A DNA stretch of 8,128 nt from the NCBI GenBank assembly GCA_002448495.1, contig DJYL01000179.1, positions 1 through 8,128 of the forward strand, given 5' to 3'. A model generated the notes under the pieces. That model worked only from the letters and a program-made list of their open reading frames with translations. It was not told the origin of the DNA and did not search any database. This document shows, one piece after another, positions 1 to 6,511 of this stretch. The stretch's first letter is position 1. Every line of letters starts with the position of its first letter. The translations under genes were made by a program, and so were the position numbers. The stretch is from Pseudoselenomonas ruminantium. GTDB taxonomy: Bacteria; Bacillota; Negativicutes; Selenomonadales; Selenomonadaceae.

Positions 1-204
1 TGCATCTACAATAGTGCCTGTGCGGGTGATGAGATGCTTTGCTTCCAGCTGCGCAGCAAAACCATCAAAGAGTTTCTGTGCCGCACCAGCTTTTGTCAAT
101 GTGTCACGAAATAGCCAGATGGTTTTGGCATCCGGCACACGATCTTCAAGACCCAGCCCAAGGAACCGCATAAAACTCATACGGTCATTGATTTGATATT
201 CCGT
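1..204 (-). pseudogene. IS5-group transposase, internal fragment running off the window
   Basis: The minus strand encodes an uninterrupted stretch that includes EYQINDRMSFMRFLGLGLED, then VPDAKTIWLFRDTL, and ends at the window edge with GTIVDA. This is the recognisable N-terminal third of IS5-group DDE transposases, which cut and paste their own insertion sequence; the terminal IVDA stretch is where the first catalytic Asp of that group normally lies. The usual first roughly 60 to 80 residues are missing. Directly upstream, in the same frame, lies unrelated Rpn-nuclease sequence, with the junction near 204-210. No start codon, ribosome binding site or IS terminal inverted repeat is visible at this end, so I read it as a decayed or recombined copy rather than an intact element. 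Whether the rest is intact outside the window cannot be seen. Confidence 0.75.
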
Positions 205-477
205 TTTTAGAGATGCCCTATAGTCTTTAACAAATGGACGCAACACTTCTGGAACTTTTACATTGCCTAGCAAAGTTATCGGCTTATCCCAGTGTTTTTT
301 GTAGCCGAAGTACAGCACAAGCGTAATTACACCATAACGAGGAGCTTTCTTCTGTTCTTTATCTGCTAATAACTGTGCTCTATATGCAGCTCCATCATAG
401 CTGATAACGCGCATGGGCATATCTGCATCGGCCTCTGTCTGATTTTCAAAACCTAGGAGTGCATAAGAAATCTTTTT
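205..477 (-). pseudogene. Rpn-family PD-(D/E)XK nuclease/transposase, internal fragment
   Basis: Reading the minus strand down from a TGA at 478-480, the frame gives YALLGFENQTEADADMPMRV, then ISYDGAAYRAQL, YGVITLVLYFGYKKHWDKP and VPEVLRPFVKDY. This is the core of Rpn-family recombination-promoting nucleases (often annotated as 'Rpn family recombination-promoting nuclease/putative transposase'). The FENQ stretch corresponds to the catalytic ExQ part of the PD-(D/E)XK fold. The N-terminal part with the first catalytic acidic residue is absent: the frame is closed at 480 and the 3' end of the ATPase gene occupies the DNA just beyond. The first ATG (420) lies inside the domain. Downstream the frame continues without a stop into the IS5 transposase fragment, so the open frame of 1-477 is a chimera. 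It is probably non-functional. Confidence 0.7.
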
Positions 478-504
478 TCAAAATTTTCTTATTCAAGATT
501 TCTT
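465..504. repeat. 10-bp perfect inverted repeat at the ATPase/Rpn junction
   Basis: The arms AAGAAATCTT (465-474) and AAGATTTCTT (495-504) are exact reverse complements separated by 20 AT-rich bases. The repeat spans the ATPase stop codon (493-495) and the in-frame stop (478-480) that bounds the Rpn fragment. As minus-strand RNA it could fold into a stem, but no uridine run follows it, so it is not a good intrinsic terminator. It may instead mark the recombination boundary. It is AT-rich and could be fortuitous. Confidence 0.3.
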
Positions 505-1665
505 TTCTATAATACAACTGTGTTCACGGGTCTTTTTATCGTAGCTTACGCCTACGAGAATTATTTCTTTGTAGTCAAGATTCTGCAAAACCTGCGGATA
601 GTTGTTTTCCCTGATTTGGCTGAGGGCGGTATGGGCATCGTGGTTCCATTTTAGTTCTACTACGATGGCCGGGCGGTCGGCAAAGCGTTTTTTGGGGATG
701 AACACGATATCAGCAAAGCCTTTGCCGGTGGGGAGTTCGCGTATCATCTGATAATGTTCACGAGCAGCGTAATAGGCCAGCGACAGGGTATAGGACAGAG
801 CATTTTCATCGTTGTACTGGATATGACTGGTTTCCAGATGGGCTTCAGCGATTCCCTGCGCTACTGCAGCTTCATCGCCTGCTAAAGTTGCTTTTAACAG
901 GGCTTTTGATTTTTTGATGGATCGCATGACTTCCGACCATTCAGAACGGGTGGTCGCGGTGACGAATTCGTCCATGATTTCCTTGTTAGGTACGAAGATT
1001 TCCTTGTTCGGTTCGTCATAGCCCAAATAGCCCAAGTGCACCAGCAAGGTCAGTACATCATCGGCGCTGTGGAAGGTAACCATATCATTGACGAAGGAAC
1101 GGCTGTCGATTTCCACGCGGCCGCCCGCCATAACGGTCAGGATGGCATCGCGCAGGCCATCATAATTCATGTCAATGTAGACGCGCAGGGCTTCAAACGT
1201 CTCTGTCTGGTTCCAGTAGTTATTGAACTTACCCATCAGCATACTCTGCACTACGGAACGGGGGCTATATACCTCGCCGCAGCCTTCCAACCGATAGCCG
1301 TCATACCATTCTTTGGTCTGTATGAAGTCCATATTGTAGCGCTCACAGAGGGCTTTTACTTCGTCTTCAGTGAAGCCGGTATAAACCGCCAGCCTGCCCT
1401 GGTCCAGCATGGAAAATTCGGAGAACATATTGAGCGCTGAGTGGGTACCGTATTTTTTGATGGGCAGAATACCGGTCAAATAGGCAAGGGCAATGTATTC
1501 CTTGTCCTTTAGCCAGGCCCGCAGGAAGTCCAAATATTGCTCCTGCTGCTCCTTGTGATTCTTCTCCTCGCGGAGGATGCAGTCCCACTCGTCAATTATA
1601 ATGATAAATTGGCGATGAGTTTCATTATAAATATCCTGTATAGTAAACAGCAGATTGTCCGGCAT
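493..1665 (-). CDS. AAA-ATPase-like / PD-(D/E)XK nuclease protein, N-terminally truncated
   Basis: This is a 390-residue open frame of the family with an AAA-ATPase-like domain (PF09820 type) followed by a C-terminal PD-(D/E)XK nuclease domain (PF08011 type). These multi-copy proteins are of unknown or putative DNA-processing/defence function. Walker B is clear near residues 20-28 (FIIIIDEWD), followed by YLTGILPIKKYG (about 62-73), the KEWYDGYRL stretch (about 118-126) and NDENALSYTLSLAYYA. The nuclease core is GKGFADIVF (D319) with VELKW (E337, K339), so its catalytic residues are present. Family members normally carry about 130 to 150 more N-terminal residues with a Walker A (P-loop) motif, and none is present here. 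The homologous region begins only a few residues after the ATG and 26 bases after the flagellin stop, and no Shine-Dalgarno sequence precedes it. I infer a 5'-deleted remnant, possibly read through from the flagellin operon. The ATPase activity should be lost; whether the nuclease half is made is unknown. Confidence 0.8.
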   Translation of the reverse strand: MPDNLLFTIQDIYNETHRQFIIIIDEWDCILREEKNHKEQQEQYLDFLRAWLKDKEYIALAYLTGILPIKKYGTHSALNMFSEFSMLDQGRLAVYTGFTEDEVKALCERYNMDFIQTKEWYDGYRLEGCGEVYSPRSVVQSMLMGKFNNYWNQTETFEALRVYIDMNYDGLRDAILTVMAGGRVEIDSRSFVNDMVTFHSADDVLTLLVHLGYLGYDEPNKEIFVPNKEIMDEFVTATTRSEWSEVMRSIKKSKALLKATLAGDEAAVAQGIAEAHLETSHIQYNDENALSYTLSLAYYAAREHYQMIRELPTGKGFADIVFIPKKRFADRPAIVVELKWNHDAHTALSQIRENNYPQVLQNLDYKEIILVGVSYDKKTREHSCIIEKKS

Positions 1666-1691
1666 CAGAGCGAGAGTGGTTTTTACGTTTT

Positions 1692-3728
1692 TTAGCCCAG
1701 CAAGTCCAAAACATTACTGCTTATCTGATTGGCCTGTGCCAGCATAGCTTGTGATGATTGAGTGAGAATGTTCGCTTTTGCCATAGCCGTCATTTCTGCC
1801 GCCATATCGGCATCACGGATGACCGATTCACTGCTTTGCGTGTTTTCACTATTTGTGGTTAAATTTGCTTCTGTTGTGTCTAAACGGCTTATATAGGCAC
1901 CTAACATAGTCGCTTGGTCAAGTGTATAACTTATGGCTTTATCAATGGAACCCATATAATTATCTGGATTATTCAGTTCGTCAGGTGTCGCTTCTTCGTA
2001 TTTCTTAGTTGGATGGTGCCAATTTTCCTTGGCCATCGTGCCTAAAGCAAATTCAGCCTTTTTCTGCGTGGTAACATCCAAGTCTAAAATCCCTAAAGCT
2101 CTTGGACGCATATCCTCAATATAGCATCGGATATGCTGATTAGCCTTCGTCCCCGTGTGGATAATTAGCGGTTTTCCTATTACTTCCATAATTATATGCT
2201 GAGCAGGCACAGGCTCTTGCCCCCCATCATCTACATATATTATTGGCGAATTCTCAATTTTGATTGCCCCAGCGGTAGCATTAGAAGCTCCTGCACCAAT
2301 AGCCTGTTTTGATGACCCCAACGGTTTTTTTACCATAAGCAAACTATTTGTAATGGTTATATCCAATACATGACCATCTTCACCACTACCTATTCCGGCA
2401 CCTTGCGTACTTATCGTTTTGATTAAAGAATTATCTATGGTAATATTTCCTGCACTACTAAATAAACCTGTCCCAATAGTACCATCAAATGACTTACCAT
2501 CAATCTTTGCATTTTTGATAACTATATCGCCAGCTAAAGCACTTGCACCACAACCAGCACCAATAGGTGCACCATAGGTATCAGGGTACCCTATCGTAAA
2601 ATTACCACCATTAATTGTAATATTTCCCACATGAGCATCTGTTCCGGTGCCTATAACAGCACCACCAGCTTTATTAACCATATTATAGTTTCCACTGTTA
2701 ATTGTAATATTAGCATTATTAGTGGTTTCATCTGCATCTGAACCAATAGTTGCACCAGCTGTAGCACCACCACCATCTACAGATGAAGGTGTTATATTCA
2801 AAGACGCATCGCCGCTCCCTTCCAGTGTAAGACCAGCCCCCGCATTTATAATTGCCTTCGATTGTACCCCTGCTGTCGGTGTTATTTTATTATTCCCTTT
2901 GGTCGTCAGCACATTATTGCTTCCGCTGAATTTTATAGCCGACTTATCCTGACTGTTGGTGATATTTACATTTTCCAACCACAAATTAGCATTTCCGCTA
3001 CTGGGACCTTCAATATAAACATCGGTATACGTCGTAGAGGGCATCCCTTGCAACTTCACCCCTACCAAGCCATCAGCTATAGTAATCGTTCCCGTAAATC
3101 CTGTAGGAATTGTATATACGCCTGCCGTTGTAATATTTCCACTAGAAGGCAACTGTGTCGGGGGATCGTTTGGTTCAATAACCCCTGTCGATACCGGCTG
3201 GTATGGAGCAGGTATATCATCTTCGCCAATATTGCCACCACCGCCTTCACCGCCTGCTCCTCCACTTCCACCTATCCAATAATCTAGAATTCTATGCTTT
3301 GCATAATCCCCCATCAACAAAGGCTTGCCATTGTAATTTGTTGACACTGCGATATCTTCAATACTGGACTTTCTTTGGTCAATATCCTTTTGAATAATCA
3401 ACCTGTCGGCATCACTATTATGGTCATTAGCGGCATTTATAGCCAACTCACGAATGCTGCGAAGTTCTTCCAAAATATTTTCCACGCCACCTGCTGCCAC
3501 CTTTAATAAAGATGAACCTTTTTTGGTATTATCGATATCTTGGTCAAGGCCACGAATTTGTGTTCTCATTTTTTCGGAAATTGACCATTCTGAAGCACCA
3601 TCGGCTGCTCCTACAATTTTTTGTCCAGTAGCCAGCCTAGTTATCTGCTTGCCTTTTTCGCGAATGTTTTTATTTAATTCTCCTAGAGACACGGTGGCCA
3701 ACTGATTGTTTTTTACTACCATTGCCAT
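1692..3728 (-). CDS. Flagellin with an inserted beta-helix-like repeat domain
   Basis: This 678-residue protein has flagellin ends and a foreign middle. Residues 1-140 match flagellin D0/D1 (MAMVVKNN, AADGASEWSISEKMRTQIRG, AINAANDHNSDADR, NYNGKPLL). Residues about 520-678 match the C-terminal D1/D0 (TGTKANQHIRCYIEDMRPRA, SENTQSSESVIRDADMAAEM, SQAMLAQANQISSNVLDLLG). A glycine-rich linker (about 152-166) leads into residues about 197-500. There, units of about 28 residues recur, each with a GNITINGG-like strand and a GAPIGAG-like turn, near 338, 367, 398, 426, 454 and 486. This periodicity resembles parallel beta-helix modules, including carbohydrate-binding domains of secreted adhesins. It should be exported by the flagellar type III system and sit in the filament with the helix on the surface. 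It lies 11 bases behind the flagellinolysin gene and shares its promoter. The N-terminal motif ASEWSI departs from the usual ASGLAI/ASGYAI, suggesting a specialised minor flagellin. The ligand is unknown. Confidence 0.9.
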   Translation of the reverse strand: MAMVVKNNQLATVSLGELNKNIREKGKQITRLATGQKIVGAADGASEWSISEKMRTQIRGLDQDIDNTKKGSSLLKVAAGGVENILEELRSIRELAINAANDHNSDADRLIIQKDIDQRKSSIEDIAVSTNYNGKPLLMGDYAKHRILDYWIGGSGGAGGEGGGGNIGEDDIPAPYQPVSTGVIEPNDPPTQLPSSGNITTAGVYTIPTGFTGTITIADGLVGVKLQGMPSTTYTDVYIEGPSSGNANLWLENVNITNSQDKSAIKFSGSNNVLTTKGNNKITPTAGVQSKAIINAGAGLTLEGSGDASLNITPSSVDGGGATAGATIGSDADETTNNANITINSGNYNMVNKAGGAVIGTGTDAHVGNITINGGNFTIGYPDTYGAPIGAGCGASALAGDIVIKNAKIDGKSFDGTIGTGLFSSAGNITIDNSLIKTISTQGAGIGSGEDGHVLDITITNSLLMVKKPLGSSKQAIGAGASNATAGAIKIENSPIIYVDDGGQEPVPAQHIIMEVIGKPLIIHTGTKANQHIRCYIEDMRPRALGILDLDVTTQKKAEFALGTMAKENWHHPTKKYEEATPDELNNPDNYMGSIDKAISYTLDQATMLGAYISRLDTTEANLTTNSENTQSSESVIRDADMAAEMTAMAKANILTQSSQAMLAQANQISSNVLDLLG

Positions 3729-3795
3729 AGTAACATCTCCTATTGCAGTAAGCTAAGTACAGACGAGCTGTTCTGATTGGCCTGTGCCAGCATAG
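1725..3795. repeat. 23-bp direct repeat at the 3' ends of the two flagellin genes
   Basis: Positions 1725-1747 and 3773-3795 are identical over 23 bases, beginning CTGATTGG and ending CAGCATAG. They encode the conserved SQAMLAQANQ/SQSMLAQANQ end of the two flagellins. The copies lie in the same orientation 2048 bases apart, so recombination between them would delete the beta-helix flagellin and keep one complete flagellinolysin 3' end. Confidence 0.85.
3737..3741 (-). promoter_or_regulatory. Ribosome binding site of the beta-helix flagellin, overlapping the upstream stop
   Basis: The minus strand reads TAGGAG then 8 bases before ATG at 3728. AGGAG is a good Shine-Dalgarno sequence, and its first two bases are shared with the TAG stop (3740-3742) of the flagellinolysin. 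This fixes the start at 3728 and suggests translational coupling of the two flagellins. Confidence 0.8.
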
Positions 3796-5509
3796 ACTGA
3801 GCACTTTGCATAAGCACATTGTTTTTTGTATAGTCAGTCATTTCCTTGGCCATATCCGCATCACGAATAATCGATTCGGAACTTTGGGTATTCTCACTAG
3901 CCGTGGTCAAGTTGGCTGCTGTGTATTCCATACGGCTGATGATGGCACCAATTGTCGTCTGGTATCCTAAAGCCCGATTAATCGATTTATCAAGCTGACG
4001 GATAGCCGCCGTAGCATCTGACCATGTAGTAACTTTAATCGCATTGCCATCTTTATCCATCACCCCTAATGCCTGAGCATGGATATCATTTATGGCAACA
4101 TGTATACCATCATTTGATTTTGTTCCTGTCTGAAACATCCAACCACCAATTTTACGCTGAAAATCTGGCCATCCAACAGTAAGTCCATTAATAACGGTCT
4201 TCGCGTCATCTGGATAAATCCAATATTTTGTCGAACCACCTTCTGGCACAGTGGACTGGGAGGATTTGATTTCTTTTTCACCAGCATCCCAACCACTGAT
4301 AGGCCCAACGTCAACGTTGTAAAGATTGATGGCACAATATTTCTTGTAGAAATTCTCCATTGATGTACTCTTGTCAATATCAGCCAAGAAACTATCCGTC
4401 AATGCCTTCTTCGTCAGGAATTTTCCTTTGGATGCGGCCGCTACAGCCTCGTCCAAACCATCATTTCCCTTTTCATCAAGCGTCTTCATAAAGCGCTGAA
4501 TCGCTTCCTTTCCACTACCGCCGGACTGGTTCGCTAAATAGCGTAATAGCGCAAACCCACCAGCATACGGGGCCTGCTTATTTGCGCTGCTACCATCAGC
4601 GGAATCAAACATGCTTTTATAATCATCTTTTTTCAAAGCTGATAATTGATTATACAATCGCCCATCCGCACCATGAGTGAGTTCTGCCATCCCTTCGATT
4701 ATATACAGAGGCAAATTCCCCATATCATCGATATTGGCCGCCATTACCGCATGTGTCATCTCATGGGCTATAGTACGGTCAAGATAATTTCCCGCTCCAG
4801 CCGTAGCAGATAATCCATTCACATCCTTCATATCCATATCCTTGTAATAACTCATGTTAACATGGAGTTCTAACGCATTAGCTTTGCCACCAATTGCCGT
4901 ATAAGAAACATGCGCCAGTGTACCAGTTGTTCCTTCTTCCTCCAAAATAACTTTCATTTCAGCAATTGTAGTACCATCTTCCCTGAAATCCATACCATAA
5001 GATTCCTTAATCAGTTCCAGACTATTTTCAATCCATTCACTGTTAAGCGCCTTGATTATTTGCTGATTGACATTTTCTGCAGCTTGATTCGAGGTATCGA
5101 ACAATGGCTTGCCATTGAACGTAGCACTGGCGTTGTCATCCATCTGCGATACCATTTGGTCGATTTCCTTCTGAATTGTTGCACGATCCATATCGGTATT
5201 CGTGTCATTGGCTGCATCAATGGCTTTTTCTTTCAGCGTCTTCATTATGTCTATGTTCGACTGCAGCGCCCCTTCTGCCGTCTTCAACATGCTGGTAGCA
5301 TTCTGTGTATTGGCCTTGGCCTGATCCAGTCCACGGATACGCACACGCATTTTTTCGGAAATGGCATAACCTGAAGCATCATCGGCGGCACCATTAATTT
5401 TCATGCCGGAAGATACTTTCTGCAGGCTCTTGCTCAGGGCTGCTGAATTTTTGTTCAATGTATTTAAGGTATTAATGGATTCCTTGTTGTTTTTCACTAC
5501 CATTGCCAT
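3740..5509 (-). CDS. Flagellinolysin: flagellin with an inserted zinc metalloprotease domain
   Basis: This 589-residue protein has flagellin ends and a protease middle. Residues 1-136 are D0/D1 (SSGMKINGAADDASGYAISE, AIDAANDTNTDMDR, FNGKPLF). Residues about 458-589 are the C-terminal D1/D0 (TGTKSNDGIHVAINDIHAQA, SENTQSSESIIRDADMAKEM, SMLAQANQNSSSVLSLLQ). The insert (about 140-450) carries HEMTH (H249, E250, H253) and, after 18 residues, IIEGMAELTHG with E272 as likely third zinc ligand. This is the HExxH-18-E pattern of gluzincin peptidases. Flagellin plus such a domain is the described flagellinolysin family, in which thousands of proteases are displayed along an assembled filament. All predicted catalytic residues are present, so activity is expected; the substrate is unknown. 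I place the start at 5509, not the ATG at 5524, because GGAGGT (5517-5522) sits 7 bases before it and the protein then begins MAMVVKNN like its neighbour. A sigma-28-like promoter lies upstream, and the beta-helix flagellin follows after 11 bases. Confidence 0.92.
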   Translation of the reverse strand: MAMVVKNNKESINTLNTLNKNSAALSKSLQKVSSGMKINGAADDASGYAISEKMRVRIRGLDQAKANTQNATSMLKTAEGALQSNIDIMKTLKEKAIDAANDTNTDMDRATIQKEIDQMVSQMDDNASATFNGKPLFDTSNQAAENVNQQIIKALNSEWIENSLELIKESYGMDFREDGTTIAEMKVILEEEGTTGTLAHVSYTAIGGKANALELHVNMSYYKDMDMKDVNGLSATAGAGNYLDRTIAHEMTHAVMAANIDDMGNLPLYIIEGMAELTHGADGRLYNQLSALKKDDYKSMFDSADGSSANKQAPYAGGFALLRYLANQSGGSGKEAIQRFMKTLDEKGNDGLDEAVAAASKGKFLTKKALTDSFLADIDKSTSMENFYKKYCAINLYNVDVGPISGWDAGEKEIKSSQSTVPEGGSTKYWIYPDDAKTVINGLTVGWPDFQRKIGGWMFQTGTKSNDGIHVAINDIHAQALGVMDKDGNAIKVTTWSDATAAIRQLDKSINRALGYQTTIGAIISRMEYTAANLTTASENTQSSESIIRDADMAKEMTDYTKNNVLMQSAQSMLAQANQNSSSVLSLLQ

Positions 5510-5516
5510 ATTATTT

Positions 5517-5522
5517 ACCTCC
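5517..5522 (-). promoter_or_regulatory. Ribosome binding site of the flagellinolysin, decides the start
   Basis: GGAGGT lies 7 bases before the ATG at 5509 and overlaps the alternative ATG at 5524, which itself has no ribosome binding site. The RNA AUGGAGG here also matches the ANGGA core bound by CsrA, which represses flagellin translation in Bacillus by covering such a site. CsrA control in this organism is only a possibility. Confidence 0.8.
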
Positions 5523-5541
5523 ATGTTTACGAGGTCTATTT

Positions 5542-5556
5542 ACCGTATCATATGGT
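5542..5556. repeat. Imperfect inverted repeat near the predicted flagellin transcription start
   Basis: ACCGTAT (5542-5548) and ATATGGT (5550-5556) are reverse complements at 6 of 7 positions around a single central base. The repeat adjoins the -10-like box and covers the expected transcription start. It could be an operator or a leader hairpin, or chance in AT-rich DNA. Confidence 0.3.
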
Positions 5557-5582
5557 ATATCGGCAGATTGGGAAAATTCTTA
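5557..5582 (-). promoter_or_regulatory. Sigma-28 (FliA)-like promoter of the flagellin operon
   Basis: On the minus strand TAAGAATT (5582-5575) is followed after 10 bases by GCCGATAT (5564-5557). The flagellar sigma-28 consensus is TAAAGTTT, 11 bases, GCCGATAA. The -10 matches 7 of 8 positions and the -35 matches 5 of 8. The predicted transcript starts near 5549, leaving a leader of about 40 bases before the ATG at 5509. It lies between the upstream gene's terminator and the flagellinolysin, so both flagellins should be late flagellar genes. Confidence 0.7.
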
Positions 5583-5600
5583 AATTGGGTTGTGTACGTC

Positions 5601-5633
5601 AAAAAAGCACAAGTCCTTTTTGTGGACTTGTGC
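5601..5633 (-). terminator. Intrinsic terminator of the exported-protein gene
   Basis: On the minus strand a perfect 10-bp stem, GCACAAGTCC (5633-5624) with GGACTTGTGC (5616-5607), closes a 7-base loop and is followed at once by six T residues (5606-5601). It lies 25 bases past the stop of the gene ending at 5659 and insulates it from the flagellin promoter. Confidence 0.92.
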
Positions 5634-5658
5634 CTTTAATGAACGATTATGCAGCTGC

Positions 5659-6486
5659 TTAGTCTCTGCTGAGCATATCACCTTTTTGTATTTTTTCTTT
5701 GCTTTCGGTAATGCGGCAGATGGTTTCTTCTTTGCCGATTTCGAGGACTTCGACACGGCCGATTTCTTTTTCGTTGCGAATTACGGCCAAGGATTCACCG
5801 ACAAAGAATTTGGCTGCGGAACCTTGGTCAACGGTAAGGATTTCGCCTTTCACGCTGGTAATCCGTCCCACGCCGACTTTTTTCGTGGTGTCCACCGGAT
5901 TGGTCAGGTCTTCCACGAATTTTTCTGCGACAAAGTTGCAGGCATTTTTGAAGGCTTCCGGCGCATTCTTGCCGCCGCGGACGGCGGTATAGGTCTTGCT
6001 CAGAATGGCAATTTCCTTCTGGCAGTTGATGAACTGCAGTTCCACGACCATCTTGCTCTTGTACGGAGCTTCAAAGCCGGACAGAATGCGGTCCACCATC
6101 GAGGTACCGCCCTTTCTATGGGTGTTTACCTCGTTGATTTTGCCGCAGACGACGAAGCGCGCGCCAAGTTCTCTGCCGGCCTGTGCTGCCGACTGGACAT
6201 CAGCGGTTATTTTTTTGGCATCCATCGTCATCAGTTTGTCTTCATAGGTAACCGGCTCCATGACCGTGTAGGTGCCATCGCCCTTGAATTCGATATTGAT
6301 TCTGCTGGTCATCATTTTGATAATGTCTTCCGCATCCTGATCGTCTTCATAGTCCGTCAGGGTAAAGCCCTGCTGCAGGGGCAGAATCAGTACCGTTCTG
6401 GGGGCCGCTGCGCAAACAGCGGTCAGCGCGGTCATCAGGCACATTACCGTGAAGATCAGCTTGTAAAGGTTTCGCCTAATGTTCAC
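5659..6486 (-). CDS. Exported protein with CsgG/FlgT-like architecture, function unknown
   Basis: This 275-residue protein starts at a GTG (6484-6486). AAAGGA (6496-6501) lies 9 bases upstream, which argues against the earlier in-frame TTG at 6504. The N-terminus is a signal peptide: basic MNIRRNLYK, a hydrophobic run, then VCAAAPRT. The Cys there is preceded by TAV, so it is a poor lipobox and signal peptidase I cleavage near AAA/P is more likely. After cleavage, RTVLILPL and a following helix that includes AEDIIKMMTSRI resemble the first strand and helix of CsgG/FlgT-type periplasmic or outer-membrane proteins. The last 65 or so residues (GVGRITSVKGEILTVDQGS to IQKGDMLSRD) look like the small beta domain at the end of FlgT-like proteins. 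A flagellar or envelope role is thus conceivable, and flagellins lie just downstream, but this is weak similarity by eye. The gene has its own terminator. Confidence 0.85.
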   Translation of the reverse strand: MNIRRNLYKLIFTVMCLMTALTAVCAAAPRTVLILPLQQGFTLTDYEDDQDAEDIIKMMTSRINIEFKGDGTYTVMEPVTYEDKLMTMDAKKITADVQSAAQAGRELGARFVVCGKINEVNTHRKGGTSMVDRILSGFEAPYKSKMVVELQFINCQKEIAILSKTYTAVRGGKNAPEAFKNACNFVAEKFVEDLTNPVDTTKKVGVGRITSVKGEILTVDQGSAAKFFVGESLAVIRNEKEIGRVEVLEIGKEETICRITESKEKIQKGDMLSRD

Positions 6487-6511
6487 TTGTTTTCGTCCTT
6501 TCAATGATTTA

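Noticed and set aside
14..196. Small plus-strand open frame at the left edge
   Set aside because: It lies opposite a clear IS5 transposase reading frame and has no domain of its own.
2225..3140. CRISPR or tandem DNA repeat in the beta-helix flagellin
   Set aside because: The periodicity is at the protein level only; the DNA of the units is too divergent for a tandem or CRISPR repeat.
5510..5524. Upstream ATG at 5524 as the flagellinolysin start
   Set aside because: The GGAGGT ribosome binding site overlaps this ATG and is correctly spaced for the ATG at 5509, where the protein begins MAMVVKNN as in the second flagellin.
6405..6430. Lipoprotein signal in the exported protein
   Set aside because: The Cys is preceded by T-A-V, not by a small residue as a lipobox needs; signal peptidase I cleavage is more likely.
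6487..6504. TTG at 6504 as the start of the exported protein
   Set aside because: The AAAGGA box lies inside these codons and is spaced 9 bases from the GTG at 6486, which also gives a more normal signal peptide.
5590..6507. A 305-codon open frame on the plus strand opposite the exported-protein gene
   Set aside because: It is phenylalanine-rich and low in plausibility, has no recognisable domain or ribosome binding site, and overlaps the terminator. The minus-strand protein has a clear signal peptide and Shine-Dalgarno sequence, so this is an antisense shadow.
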